DNA from: CANLBN01 sp965230205
GTDB lineage: Bacteria; Pseudomonadota; Gammaproteobacteria; Pseudomonadales; Cellvibrionaceae
DNA: 64,000 nt
Direction: 5' to 3'
NCBI GenBank assembly: GCA_965230205.1
Contig: OZ245996.1
Span: 3,844,001 to 3,908,000, forward strand
Shown here: in pieces, positions 43,440 to 52,942 of the stretch
Numbering within the stretch: position 1 is the stretch's first letter
How the letters are laid out: every line of letters begins with the position of its first letter
The notes under the pieces: model-generated
Database searches by the model: none
The model's input: only the letters and a program-made list of their open reading frames with translations
What the model was told of the DNA's origin: nothing
Made by a program: the position numbers and the translations under genes

Positions 43440-43847
43440 ATGAAATATCAAACTCTATTATCACCCTTACTGACTGCGGGGATATTAAGCATAAGTACGT
43501 TTGCTGTTGCTGGAGAAAAAGCACCGGAAAAAGCCCATGGCATGATTATTGAAGTGCTACACGATTATGAATTAGCGACTCAAATACCTGCAATGGAAGG
43601 TTATAACTTACGTATGCGGCGAGTCATCATTGAGCCAGGTGGTGCAAGTGCAAAACATTCACACACTAACCGACCTGGCTTAGTATTCGTTGAAAAAGGT
43701 GATGTTATTGAGCATCGCAATGGCGTGAAGCGCAAGTTTTCCAAAGGAGGCTCATGGACCGAAGAAGCCGATACTAACCATTGGGCTCAGAACAAATCTA
43801 ACAAACCTGTTTCTTTAATTGTTATTGATTTCCCTGAGAAGAAATAG
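43440..43847 (+). CDS. Exported cupin-domain protein
   Basis: 135 residues with a Sec signal peptide (MKYQTLLSPLLTAGILSIST then FAVAG) and a single periplasmic cupin: MRRVIIEPGGASAKHSHTNR, PGLVFVEKGDVIEHRNGVKR, NHWAQNKSNKPVSLIVIDF. The HSH in AKHSH and the later NHW histidine would bind metal. Substrate unknown. About 200 bases separate it from the two-component system that follows. Confidence 0.85.
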   Translation: MKYQTLLSPLLTAGILSISTFAVAGEKAPEKAHGMIIEVLHDYELATQIPAMEGYNLRMRRVIIEPGGASAKHSHTNRPGLVFVEKGDVIEHRNGVKRKFSKGGSWTEEADTNHWAQNKSNKPVSLIVIDFPEKK

Positions 43848-44052
43848 CAGAAACCTCCGTATTCCTCCTTACTTTCACTCCTTCTTAGCATTAAATAATA
43901 TGACAAGCTGGCCGGAGTGATTATTTATTATGAACTTTCTTTGTACCTTTATAGTCTTGTAAACAGTCCAAAATCAGTTTGCTGCAAGGTTTACCAGTAA
44001 TAATAGGTAATTGATCGATTATTAAGCCTAAATAAACAATTGTTTTACATTT

Positions 44053-44718
44053 ATGATGAAAGTCTTACTCGTCGAAGACGACCCTATGATTGCTGATGGT
44101 ATCGCTCGTAAAATGAAACATACTGCTTTACAGATAGAACATGTTGGTAATATTAAAAGTGCCAAACATCATATCCATGACAGTAGTATAGGGCTTATTT
44201 TGCTTGACCTTGGGCTACCCGATGGTGATGGCCTAGATTTTTTAAAAGAATTACGTCAGCAGAATATTGATCGACCTGTTTTAGTATTAACAGCAAGAGA
44301 CGAGCCCAGAGCAAAAGTATTAGGCTTGGACAGCGGCGCCGATGATTACTTAACTAAGCCGTTTGATATGGACGAGCTAATTGCACGGGTACGCGCCTTG
44401 TTGAGGCGTAGTATGGGTAGAGCAGCCCCAGTCATTCAGTACGGTGACCTACTGCTAGACCCAGAGCAAATGCAAGTACTTGTTAATCAACAAACGCTTG
44501 ACTTGCATTTAAGGCAATTTCGCCTACTTCAATATTTACTGGAATCTCAGGGTAGAGTTAAAACGAAACAGCAAATCATCGATGCTCTTTATCGCTGGGA
44601 TCAAGATATTGAAGAAAACACTATTGAAGTTTACATCTCACAATTAAGAAAAAAATTATGGCCGGATCTCATCAAAACGATGCGCGGAATAGGATACATA
44701 ATCCCCAAACTCAGTTAA
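44053..44718 (+). CDS. OmpR/PhoB-family response regulator (QseB/PmrA-like)
   Basis: 221 residues: receiver domain (VLLVEDDPMIADGIARKMKH, phosphoacceptor Asp in LILLDLGLPDGDG, VLTARDE, DYLTKPFDMDEL) and a C-terminal winged helix (LHLRQFRLLQYLLESQGRVK, ENTIEVYISQLRKKL, MRGIGYIIPK). The DNA target is unknown. Two adjacent ATGs at 44053 and 44056 could both serve. It overlaps the sensor kinase gene by 61 bases, so the two are translationally linked. Confidence 0.93.
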   Translation: MMKVLLVEDDPMIADGIARKMKHTALQIEHVGNIKSAKHHIHDSSIGLILLDLGLPDGDGLDFLKELRQQNIDRPVLVLTARDEPRAKVLGLDSGADDYLTKPFDMDELIARVRALLRRSMGRAAPVIQYGDLLLDPEQMQVLVNQQTLDLHLRQFRLLQYLLESQGRVKTKQQIIDALYRWDQDIEENTIEVYISQLRKKLWPDLIKTMRGIGYIIPKLS

Positions 44719-46052
44719 AATCATTAAGGCATCGTTTATTAATCCGCATTGCCATTGTATTAATTATCACATGGTTTATCGCTGCGATATTTACCAAATT
44801 TTCTGCCAGAGATAGTACTCGTGATTTTTTACAACGACAAACACAGTTTCTAGCAAATCAGTGGATAACACTGGTTTCACAACCTTCTTTTTCATCAATT
44901 GATACATTAACACCATCAACATCATTATTGTTAGGCTGGCGTAACGATACTATAGTGTTACAACAAGGTCCCTTTAATCTACCTCGCCCTGAAAATCTTA
45001 ACGATAACGGCGAAACAACAACGATTACTGTTGATGACTTTCAATGGGTTGTCACAAAATATTGCCAAGAACATTCCTGTGTAATTATTGGTTTTAAAGA
45101 TACTGAAAGACGCTATGCAGTGAGGCGACTAGTCGCCGCTATATTTCTACCCTTACTTGTCGTTTTTTCTTTTGCCATGATTGCGATGTATTATGCAGTT
45201 CGTTCTGGTTTATACCCATTAAACCAATTAACCCAACGTGTCTCTGCTGTTTCACCAGATAAGTTAAGCCCAGTACCTGAAGAGAACTCCACAAAGGAAT
45301 TATTTCCATTAATCAAAGCATTGAACCAGTTAATCGCCAATATCCAAGAACAGCTAATAAAAGAACGTCAATTTTTGGATACTTGCACACATGAGCTAAG
45401 AACACCTGTTACTGCTCTTGTTGCGCAAATACAAACGGTTGATTTTGTCGATAGCAAAGTAAAAAAGCAACTGGAAAATATTCGTATTACAGCATCCCGC
45501 ACGATACGTGTTGCCAACCAATTTCTGACTCTCGCTAAAAATAAAAACTCAGAAGCCCTGGAACATCAAGAAGAGACCTTTGATCTATGTGAATTAATTC
45601 GTCAAATATCATCTGACTTACTGGTTCACCACGAAAATTGTGAATGTACGATGAAGGGATTAAACAAACTCGAGGTTACTGCGGACGCTCTAGCATTAGA
45701 GATGGTTTTTCGCAACTTAATCGATAATGCACTCCGACATGGTATAACAAAACAACGAACATTAAAGATTATTATAACCTGCAAAAAAGATAAAAACGAT
45801 TCGGTTACTATCTGCGTTGAAGATTCAGGCCCAGGTATTGCCATAGAATATCATCAAAAAATATTACAACGCTTTTATCGAATTCCAGGCACATCAACAG
45901 ATGGAGCAGGCTTAGGTTTGAATATCGTCAATGAAGTCGCTAAGCGCTACCAAGGCCATACTGCTTTGAGCCACAGTGAACAGCTACACGGATTAAAGGT
46001 AATGGTTAGTTTCAAAGGCATCGCTAAAGACCCAAAAAATGAAATTCTATAA
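44658..46052 (+). CDS. Two-component sensor histidine kinase
   Basis: 464 residues: two transmembrane helices (about 28-47 and 160-182) flank a periplasmic sensor of about 110 residues with a Cys pair (YCQEHSCVII), then a HAMP-like linker (LYPLNQLTQRV), the dimerisation H-box ERQFLDTCTHELRTPVTAL, and an ATPase domain with N-box FRNLIDNALRHG, VEDSGPGIA and GAGLGLNIVNEVAKRY. The periplasmic Cys pair may sense redox state or metal; the signal is not otherwise predictable. Its gene starts inside the response-regulator gene. Confidence 0.9.
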   Translation: MAGSHQNDARNRIHNPQTQLKSLRHRLLIRIAIVLIITWFIAAIFTKFSARDSTRDFLQRQTQFLANQWITLVSQPSFSSIDTLTPSTSLLLGWRNDTIVLQQGPFNLPRPENLNDNGETTTITVDDFQWVVTKYCQEHSCVIIGFKDTERRYAVRRLVAAIFLPLLVVFSFAMIAMYYAVRSGLYPLNQLTQRVSAVSPDKLSPVPEENSTKELFPLIKALNQLIANIQEQLIKERQFLDTCTHELRTPVTALVAQIQTVDFVDSKVKKQLENIRITASRTIRVANQFLTLAKNKNSEALEHQEETFDLCELIRQISSDLLVHHENCECTMKGLNKLEVTADALALEMVFRNLIDNALRHGITKQRTLKIIITCKKDKNDSVTICVEDSGPGIAIEYHQKILQRFYRIPGTSTDGAGLGLNIVNEVAKRYQGHTALSHSEQLHGLKVMVSFKGIAKDPKNEIL

Positions 46053-46057
46053 GTAAA

Positions 46058-46672
46058 TTAGCTCGTAGCCAGTGGAGACAAAGAACATTGACCTCTATCT
46101 GGGTTTGGTTCCACTTGCACTTTTAACCATTCACTAAGTTCTGAAGCACCGCCAATATAGTGTCCATCCAACCAGATTTGAGGGACAGTTACCGGGGTTT
46201 TAGCACCAATAATCGGTTTTACACGGGCTAACATTTCATACAATGCTCTGGGCTCTTTCACAACATCGTAATATTTAAAGGGGATACTGGCCTCCTCTAA
46301 GTAGTTTTTGGCCCGCTTACAATGCGGGCAGCTTTCTTTTCCAAAAACAACATTGCCTTCAACCGGCGCATGGTTTGCGTACGCCTCAATGACTGCCTGG
46401 GTCAGTATGCCTCGGTTTAGCGCTCTTCCCTGACTAATAATTTCACCGTCGACCATTACAATAGGTGCATGCCAGCCCCCTTTTTTCAAAGGCTTCCACC
46501 ATTCACTTAACCAATCGCGCATATCTAAATTAACAGGAATGCCATCCAGTTCATTTTGAATGGTATCTTGAATAACATCTTTCGTTAACGAACACTCGCC
46601 GCAAGGAATTTTAACCTTAAAAGGCCCCCACTCTCCTGCCCAACGAAAGACTGTAATATTGATAGGTGACAT
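46058..46672 (-). CDS. Tandem glutaredoxin-domain protein
   Basis: 204 residues with two thioredoxin-fold parts. The first (ITVFRWAGEWGPFKVKIPCG then ECSLTKDVIQDTI) has CGEC placed late and a conserved PIVMVDGEIISQGRALNRGI; the second is a classical glutaredoxin with VVFGKESCPHCKRAKNYLEE and TVPQIWLDGHYIGGASEL. ATG 46672 gives MSPINITVF; the frame is open to a GTG at 46714. The two-domain form may act as a disulfide reductase that transfers electrons between its own domains. It converges on the sensor kinase gene with a 5-base gap. Confidence 0.83.
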   Translation of the reverse strand: MSPINITVFRWAGEWGPFKVKIPCGECSLTKDVIQDTIQNELDGIPVNLDMRDWLSEWWKPLKKGGWHAPIVMVDGEIISQGRALNRGILTQAVIEAYANHAPVEGNVVFGKESCPHCKRAKNYLEEASIPFKYYDVVKEPRALYEMLARVKPIIGAKTPVTVPQIWLDGHYIGGASELSEWLKVQVEPNPDRGQCSLSPLATS

Positions 46673-47023
46673 AGACAGAATAAACCTCTTAATAATTTGC
46701 AGGAATACTGTCACGATAAGGCTTACAGCTGTAATTCTTGAGAGAATCGATGCTTATCAGCACAGTTCCGGTTCAAATTTAGAGCAATAACACACAGGTT
46801 AGTTCATTTAAGTTTCTAGGCGAGGCTCACCTCATACCGAATAAACTGTCAAATACAATCTGAGGCAAACAAAAATCACGCTTTACCCTTCGAATTACCT
46901 TCTGGTACTCCATATTTTTCTGCTATAGTAATTAGACTTTTCAGAGTATCTTCTAGTAAACCATTCTTACAGGCATTGATAACCCTCCCACAGTGACAAA
47001 TCACGGTACCGGTCGAAGGGTTT

Positions 47024-48820
47024 ATGACATCGGCGGAGAGAAGCCCAAACGTGCTATCAATCTTTACATCCTTAATACCACTAATTACCAGTTGCTTTAT
47101 TTTACTATTAGGCAGTGGCCTGACTAACACTTTCCTACCTCTTCGCATGGAAATTAATGGCTTAGATACTGACACCATTGGTCTTATCATCACCTTTTAT
47201 TTTATCGGAATGCTATTAGGTGCAATGTATAGCAAAAACCTGATAAAACGTGTCGGCCACATACGCCTTTTTTCTGGTTCACTCGCATTGATGGCCGCCT
47301 GTATTTTAGTTTGTGCTTTGGATTCCAATATCATTCTATGGTCGGTAGCGCGAGCTGTTACAGGTTTTTGTATTGCCTGCTGCTATACCACTATGGAAAG
47401 TTGGTTTGGCGATAGCGCAACCAAAGAAACACGAGGGCGCATACTGGCCATTTATAATGCCACTATTTTACTTGGACTTTTTGGTGGTCAGTTTTTTATC
47501 GGACTCTATGAGCCAGGAGAATCCGGCCTTTTTATTATTTCAGGCGTTATCTTTTGCTTGGCCATTCTGCCTGTAGCACTCAGTAAAAATACCGGCCCGC
47601 AGATCACAGAAGTTGCCCCTATGTCATTACTGGCCATTTTTAAAATTTCCCCACTAGGCGTTGTTACTTGTTTTACAGCAGGCATCACTTATTCTGCAGT
47701 CATGGGACTTTTACCCGTGGTGGCTCAACACTACGGATTTTCTGGCTTTACCTTATCGACCTATATTGGTACAGCAATTCTAGGAGCTTTTTTCCTTCAA
47801 TTTCCTGTCGGTTATTTATCTGACCGGCTTGATCGTCGTAGCATACTACTTATTATTCTTATCGTTTCTGCTGCAACTGATATTGGTATTACTCTATTGG
47901 ATCCAGAGCAAGGCTTGTGGCCATTATTGCTAGCGACAACCATAACAAGTGGCATCATTACTTGCATCTACCCTATCAGTATGTCCCAGACTTTCGACCA
48001 ACTGAAGAAAAGTCAAATGCTTGCTGCTATGAGTAGCATGATAATGGCGTTTTCAATTGGCGGTGTTGTTGGTCCTTACTCGGCATCAATCGTCATGAAC
48101 CTTTTCGATAGCACTGCATTATTTTATTTCCTCGCCGTTGTTCAAGCGCTATTAGCACTATACGTCATGTACAGAATGTCTGTGAAAGATGCTCTACCGG
48201 TTGAAGATCAAGATAATTTTGTTATGCAAAGTTCAGCCGTTGCGGCACCGCTTGATCTTGATCCACGTACTGAATACGTAGAACATACCGAACCTTGTTC
48301 TGAAGCAGAAACGGCTGTCAATATTGCAGAAACAGATCCAGGCACCGCAGTGCGACTTGCTCGTGCTATCGCTATGGAGAATCCGACTATAGGGGCAGAA
48401 GTAGCTGCTGCAGTGGCCAGTGTTGAAGGTATTGATGTACTACGCTTATATCAAGTAATGAGTGAGGCTGTACCTAATCAGATATTAGATGTCACTCGTG
48501 CAATTGTTATTGAACGTCCAGAATTGGCTCAAGACCTTATTAAAAAATTAACGGGATGGTACCCAGAACAAGTGGTCCCTGTTGCCATGGAAATTGGGAC
48601 AGTACTTCCTGAATTACGTTTAGAAATGGCAAAAATTGCCGTAGAAACTGCACCAGAATCTGCGACACAAATTCGGGAGTATTACATGCAGTTGTTAACT
48701 GAAGAACAGGAAGCAATGCGCCCTGCCGACCGTTACAGTTTTAATGAAAAAGAATTAGATAATTTAGTTTTACAGCTTGTTAAAATTTGCTCGACTGACG
48801 AGACAAAAAAGGCGGGTTAA
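47024..48820 (+). CDS. MFS transporter with long helical C-terminal extension
   Basis: 598 residues: residues 1-385 form a twelve-helix major facilitator of the YcaD-like type (LLLGSGLTNTFLPLRMEING, SKNLIKRVGHIRLFSGSLAL, QFPVGYLSDRLDRRSILLII). Residues about 405-598 are soluble and all-helical, with repeated units such as AETDPGTAVRLARAIAMENP, NPTIGAEVAAAVASVEG and ERPELAQDLIKKL, resembling a HEAT-like solenoid in the cytoplasm. Substrate unknown. AAGGG lies only 3 bases before the ATG. The 350 bases upstream (46673-47023) contain no gene I can support. Confidence 0.85.
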   Translation: MTSAERSPNVLSIFTSLIPLITSCFILLLGSGLTNTFLPLRMEINGLDTDTIGLIITFYFIGMLLGAMYSKNLIKRVGHIRLFSGSLALMAACILVCALDSNIILWSVARAVTGFCIACCYTTMESWFGDSATKETRGRILAIYNATILLGLFGGQFFIGLYEPGESGLFIISGVIFCLAILPVALSKNTGPQITEVAPMSLLAIFKISPLGVVTCFTAGITYSAVMGLLPVVAQHYGFSGFTLSTYIGTAILGAFFLQFPVGYLSDRLDRRSILLIILIVSAATDIGITLLDPEQGLWPLLLATTITSGIITCIYPISMSQTFDQLKKSQMLAAMSSMIMAFSIGGVVGPYSASIVMNLFDSTALFYFLAVVQALLALYVMYRMSVKDALPVEDQDNFVMQSSAVAAPLDLDPRTEYVEHTEPCSEAETAVNIAETDPGTAVRLARAIAMENPTIGAEVAAAVASVEGIDVLRLYQVMSEAVPNQILDVTRAIVIERPELAQDLIKKLTGWYPEQVVPVAMEIGTVLPELRLEMAKIAVETAPESATQIREYYMQLLTEEQEAMRPADRYSFNEKELDNLVLQLVKICSTDETKKAG

Positions 48821-48845
48821 AAAGTTTACTCTCCTATAAACTTTT
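48820..48845 (+). terminator. Weak AT-rich hairpin after the MFS gene
   Basis: AAAAGTTTA (48820-48828) pairs with TAAACTTTT (48837-48845) around an 8-base loop, directly after the stop. A second imperfect repeat, CTGTATATAAC with GTTATATATACAG, lies at 48882-48916. The remainder of 48850-49150 shows nothing further I can name. Confidence 0.35.
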
Positions 48846-49155
48846 GATACTAGCGCCTTTTACGATTAAAGGAAAAATATACTGTATATAACCCAATGAT
48901 AATCGTTATATATACAGATCAGCTTTAGTTATATTTCGACCTACCATATTTACTTAATCGCTGATTATCGGGCTATATATGACCTCCTTACTAGCCACAC
49001 CTTTCTCATGACAAAATTATTATAACAGCTAGACCTTTACATTTAGTTGTTAACGCCTTTTTATTCTGAATACAACCTAACCTCTTTTCGTCGATAAATT
49101 CCTTATTGCTGAGCTTTATACAATGTTTAGAAAGCTTACATCCATTGTTGAGGCA

Positions 49156-49190
49156 TAAAAAATCCCCGTTAACTGAAAGCTAACGGGGAT
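49156..49190 (-). terminator. Rho-independent terminator of the BCCT transporter gene
   Basis: A perfect 10-bp stem ATCCCCGTTA/TAACGGGGAT (49162-49171 with 49181-49190), 9-base loop, followed on the minus strand by six T (49161-49156). It lies 33 bases after the BCCT stop codon and is the strongest terminator in the window. Confidence 0.9.
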
Positions 49191-49222
49191 AATTTAATGC
49201 TTAAGAATAAAGTTAAGCGTTA

Positions 49223-50887
49223 TTACGCATCACTAGGCATTGCTACAGTAGATACGCCTGCTTTCTCACGCAGACCATCACGATAAATCGCTTTGATCAG
49301 TGCAACACACTGTAACGCCATTACAATGGAGAATGGGAGAGCACCAATTACCATTGCTGTCTGGATCGCTTTCAAGCCACCTACCAACAACAGGGCTCCA
49401 ACCACACCCCCTAGAGCAATACCCCAGAAGATAATATGCAATTTCGCTTTAGGACCTTCGTCACCTGCAGCATTAATAGTATTAACAATTAACACAGCAG
49501 AGTCAGCAGTAGTTACCAAGTAAGTCATTAACAATACGAAGATAAGTACTGACATGATCCAAACTAATGCTTCATTTGGAATAAGGAAAGTCATCATGGC
49601 AAATATTTTATCGCCATCAGGAGCTGACTTAAGCGCGCCTTGAGCAACACCACTAAGTTCTAACTCAATCGCAGTACCACCAGCCCATGTGAACCAGATG
49701 AAACACATAAGAGAAGGTACGAACATTGCGCCAAGAACAAATTCACGTACTGAGCGCCCTTTAGAAATACGCGCCAAGAATAAGCCAACGAATGGAGCAA
49801 ATGCTACCCACCATGCCCAATAGAACACAGACCATGCACCCTGCCATCCTGCTAGTTTGTTATTCACGTTTTCAGCTTCAGTACCGTCTGGACGCCATAC
49901 TTCAACCAATAGCTCTGGTAAAGCGATCGTGTAATCAATAATTCCCCAGAATAATGCTGTTGCACCAAACCATGTTGCACCAAAGAGAATTAAGAAAGAA
50001 AGCAAGAATATACTTAAGCCCATATTCAAGTTAGATAACCACTTAATGCCTTTACCAACACCGGAAAGTGCAGACAGTGTAGAAGCTAACATAATGGCAA
50101 CGATAGCAAAGACAATCGCTGGCTTAGACGCGGTACCCGCTTCATTAAGCAACCAATCACCAACACCAATACGGTGCAGGCCAGAAACAAATTGTTCAAC
50201 ACCAAAACCAAGGGTTTGCGCAACACCTAGGATAGTGGCAACAACGGCAACGATATCAACAATATGACCTAAGCTACCTGATAATGCTTTACCAAATAGA
50301 GGCGTTAACGATGAACGCATAGTTAAAGGAAGGCTACGACGATAAGAGAAGAAGGCCAATGCCAAACCAGCAATCGCATAACATGCCCAAGCACCTAAGC
50401 CCCAATGTAGGAAAGACCATTTATAAGCGTTACGCACATTCTCTGCAGTACCGCCTTCAACTAAGCCTTGAATAACCTCTGGGTTATTATTGAAATGATA
50501 CATTGGCTCAGCGACTGACCATGTCAACATGCCCACACCGATACCAGCACCAAACATCATGGAAAACCAGGAGAAGTTTGAAAACTCCGGCTTTTGGCCA
50601 GGTAGTCCTAAATTGAGCTTACCAGCAGCCGGCCAAATAGCTAGGCCAACACATACCAAGATAAAGAATGTCACCACCCAGATATACCAAGAGGCAAAAC
50701 TCGCCAGTATGAAGGCGTTAATTGCATTTAATATTGGGCCTGATTGATCTGGAAAGACAACAGCCCAGATAATCAGCGAGCTGATAATTATTTTCGAAGG
50801 TAAGGCTACCTTCTTCGCAAAACCACTATAGAAACCAGTATCTGCAGTTTCAATAGGGAGGTCTGTTAATGCTTCTTTAATAGTCAT
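49223..50887 (-). CDS. BCCT-family betaine/carnitine/choline/DMSP transporter
   Basis: Sodium- or proton-coupled uptake of quaternary-ammonium or sulfonium compounds. 554 residues with twelve transmembrane helices; the glycine-rich FGAGIGVGMLTWSVAEP in helix 3, the tryptophan-box in WSVFYWAWWVAFAPFVGLFL and ARISKGRSVREF are family signatures. The short hydrophilic C-terminus argues for substrate uptake rather than osmosensing as in long-tailed BetP or BetT. Candidate substrates are glycine betaine, choline or DMSP, given betC/betA, the Rieske oxygenase and the DMSP lyase in the same window. It has its own terminator and a divergent LysR regulator. Confidence 0.93.
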   Translation of the reverse strand: MTIKEALTDLPIETADTGFYSGFAKKVALPSKIIISSLIIWAVVFPDQSGPILNAINAFILASFASWYIWVVTFFILVCVGLAIWPAAGKLNLGLPGQKPEFSNFSWFSMMFGAGIGVGMLTWSVAEPMYHFNNNPEVIQGLVEGGTAENVRNAYKWSFLHWGLGAWACYAIAGLALAFFSYRRSLPLTMRSSLTPLFGKALSGSLGHIVDIVAVVATILGVAQTLGFGVEQFVSGLHRIGVGDWLLNEAGTASKPAIVFAIVAIMLASTLSALSGVGKGIKWLSNLNMGLSIFLLSFLILFGATWFGATALFWGIIDYTIALPELLVEVWRPDGTEAENVNNKLAGWQGAWSVFYWAWWVAFAPFVGLFLARISKGRSVREFVLGAMFVPSLMCFIWFTWAGGTAIELELSGVAQGALKSAPDGDKIFAMMTFLIPNEALVWIMSVLIFVLLMTYLVTTADSAVLIVNTINAAGDEGPKAKLHIIFWGIALGGVVGALLLVGGLKAIQTAMVIGALPFSIVMALQCVALIKAIYRDGLREKAGVSTVAMPSDA

Positions 50888-51516
50888 TATTGTTCCTCTA
50901 CTTATAATTTGAATTTTTGTCGTGACAATTTTTTAGCAGCAGTCCTCCATTAAGCTTGTGTTGACGTGATGGATTAGTAAAAAGCACCAACTGAGCGTGC
51001 GCTATTGCGCCCTCAAGCTCAGGGATGCTTAAATTAGAAAAAGATAGAAATTCACTACAGGTAACAGTCATCTCGTGTACTTATACTTCATATACCGCTA
51101 AAACTGGGTTTAAAAACTTATTATTTTAAGTGGCTCTATTAATTTACCTTATGCCCATATTGATAATTTAGAAATGGGCTATTCATTCATTCTTAAACAA
51201 GTATTGTATGTTGTAATTTTCGTTTTCTTGTTGTGAACAGTACCGCTTGTCTGAACTGCTTCTGTAATGGGGTGACGTTGACTTAATTTTTATATTTAGA
51301 AAGTACTAACCACCAATATCGGCAAAAAAATGCATATATTGGCATGAATTTAATTCACGCCCAAAGAGTCACTGCCAGCTATAAAATTAGTAATTAGCCA
51401 GCTAAAATACTTGTTTTACTTATTCTCCATGAATTTAATATATTTTCAAGTGAATTTTTTTGATAAGCTAGATGAGCAAAACTAATATTGATAATTAACG
51501 TCTATTATTACCAAAC
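50888..51516. promoter_or_regulatory. 629-bp divergent regulatory region between BCCT and LysR genes
   Basis: No coding frame of quality is seen here. Both promoters must lie within it. An inverted repeat GCCCAT-N15-ATGGGC (51153-51158 with 51174-51179) stands out; its spacing is compatible with a LysR tetramer site, but the match to the T-N11-A rule was not clear. AT-rich stretches flank each start codon. Confidence 0.4.
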
Positions 51517-52404
51517 ATGGCCCGCCAACTTCCACCATTAAAAAGCTTAACGAGTTTCGAAGCTGCAGCACGTCACTGTAGTTTTACTCTTGCGGCAAAA
51601 GAATTGAACGTCACCCAATCAGCTATCAGCCACCAAGTCCGTATACTCGAAGAAAACCTTGGTGTAGCGCTATTTAATAGGCAGTCTCACAACTTATCAC
51701 TAACTTCTATTGGTAAACTTCTTCTTCCTGAATTAACGGGGTCACTCAATCAGATGGCTACAGTTATTGAACAGATCAGGCGCTTACAAACCAGCAACCC
51801 AAATACCTTAAGTGTACGGGTAGCTCCTTCTTTCGCATTGGCATGGTTATCTCCACGCCTTGGAGATTTTTGGCAAAAGTACCCTGATATAGAGTTATGT
51901 CTTTATCATTCACATTCACCAACAAATTTCGAAATAGAAAATATTGACATGAGTATTGCTTATGGCAAAGGTGATTGGCCCAATGTTAAAGCTGAATTAC
52001 TAATGAAGTTAGACTTTTTCCCCGTCTGCTCTCCGAAGCTTCTTAAAGATAAAACTCAACCATACGATATTGAAGACCTGAAAAACTATACTTTATTACA
52101 TGAGACAGATTATCAATATTGGGCGGACTGGATCGCTGTTTCTGGTATTGAGGACTTAAACCCTTATCAAGGTTCTATGATTGATGATACCAATGTGCTT
52201 ATGCAAGCAGCGATTGAAGGCAAAGGGATCGCTTTAGGGTCCAGCATTTTTGTGGAGCGCCACTTAAAAGACGGAAGCCTAGTACGATTATCAGATACAT
52301 CTCTTGAATATGATGAAGGATATTATATTGTTTACCCAAAAGAATCGGTTGCATCACCATTAATCAACGCGTTTAGGGATTGGATTTTTTCCCAGTCAAA
52401 CTAA
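51517..52404 (+). CDS. LysR-family regulator (GcvA type), divergent from BCCT transporter
   Basis: 295 residues with N-terminal helix-turn-helix FEAAARHCSFTLAAKELNVT followed by QSAISHQVRILEENL, and an effector domain ending with the GcvA-type segment AAIEGKGIALGSSIFVERHL. It is the third regulator of this type in the window and is divergent from the transporter, so it probably controls uptake of the transported osmolyte. ATG 51517 is the only good start. Ligand unknown. Confidence 0.88.
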   Translation: MARQLPPLKSLTSFEAAARHCSFTLAAKELNVTQSAISHQVRILEENLGVALFNRQSHNLSLTSIGKLLLPELTGSLNQMATVIEQIRRLQTSNPNTLSVRVAPSFALAWLSPRLGDFWQKYPDIELCLYHSHSPTNFEIENIDMSIAYGKGDWPNVKAELLMKLDFFPVCSPKLLKDKTQPYDIEDLKNYTLLHETDYQYWADWIAVSGIEDLNPYQGSMIDDTNVLMQAAIEGKGIALGSSIFVERHLKDGSLVRLSDTSLEYDEGYYIVYPKESVASPLINAFRDWIFSQSN

Positions 52405-52486
52405 AAGACAAAAGGAGTTAACAAGCCGTATTTTTAAGTTGTATTTAATCGTTGTACATCAATAGTAGAACTTGCCGATACCATTA

Positions 52487-52942
52487 TTAAAAACGTCGAC
52501 CTTTAATACGCTTGGCAGCATCAACTACAAACTCTTTATATTTTTCTTCTGTTGCCATTCTTTCTTTTTCGAAACGCGCCTTTTCTTTCTTAGGCAGCTT
52601 TTTCCATGCACCCAATATAGGGATATGGGCTGTTGCTTCAGCTAGCTGAAAAAAAACGCTAAATTCTTCTCTATGTCTATCATTAATTTTAAGGTTATCC
52701 ATCAGTACGCTGATACGTATAGCCCCTTCAGTTAAACTAAGTTGATCATCTATCAAACCTTGAGCTAACACTTGAATACTATTATTGAGATATTGCTGAT
52801 GATTATTCTTAAGCTCATCTAGCTCACGTAATTGCTCTTTTTTCGCCGCTTCCATTTTATTGACACGGCTTTGATAATGCCAAGCGACGGCGCCTAGTAT
52901 TACTATGATTAAGACTGCTATGACAATTAAAACTATTAACAT
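52487..52942 (-). CDS. DUF2489 membrane-anchored protein
   Basis: 151 residues: an N-terminal transmembrane helix (VLIVIAVLIIVILGAVAWHY), a coiled-coil stretch (NKMEAAKKEQLRELDELKNN), and the DUF2489 domain (LTEGAIRISVLMDNL, HIPILGAWKKLPKKEKARFE). The family is conserved in gammaproteobacteria without known function. Its ATG overlaps the rmuC stop (TAATG), so it is translationally coupled to rmuC. Confidence 0.85.
   Translation of the reverse strand: MLIVLIVIAVLIIVILGAVAWHYQSRVNKMEAAKKEQLRELDELKNNHQQYLNNSIQVLAQGLIDDQLSLTEGAIRISVLMDNLKINDRHREEFSVFFQLAEATAHIPILGAWKKLPKKEKARFEKERMATEEKYKEFVVDAAKRIKGRRF

Noticed and set aside
33323..44000. Integron integrase or transposase gene
   Set aside because: All frames of useful length were examined and none shows tyrosine-recombinase or DDE motifs, so none is claimed.
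46876..47193. 105-codon minus-strand frame upstream of the MFS gene
   Set aside because: It overlaps the first 170 bases of the MFS gene, whose N-terminal helix is clearly genuine. The 3' part outside the overlap looks somewhat protein-like, but there is not enough to call a gene.
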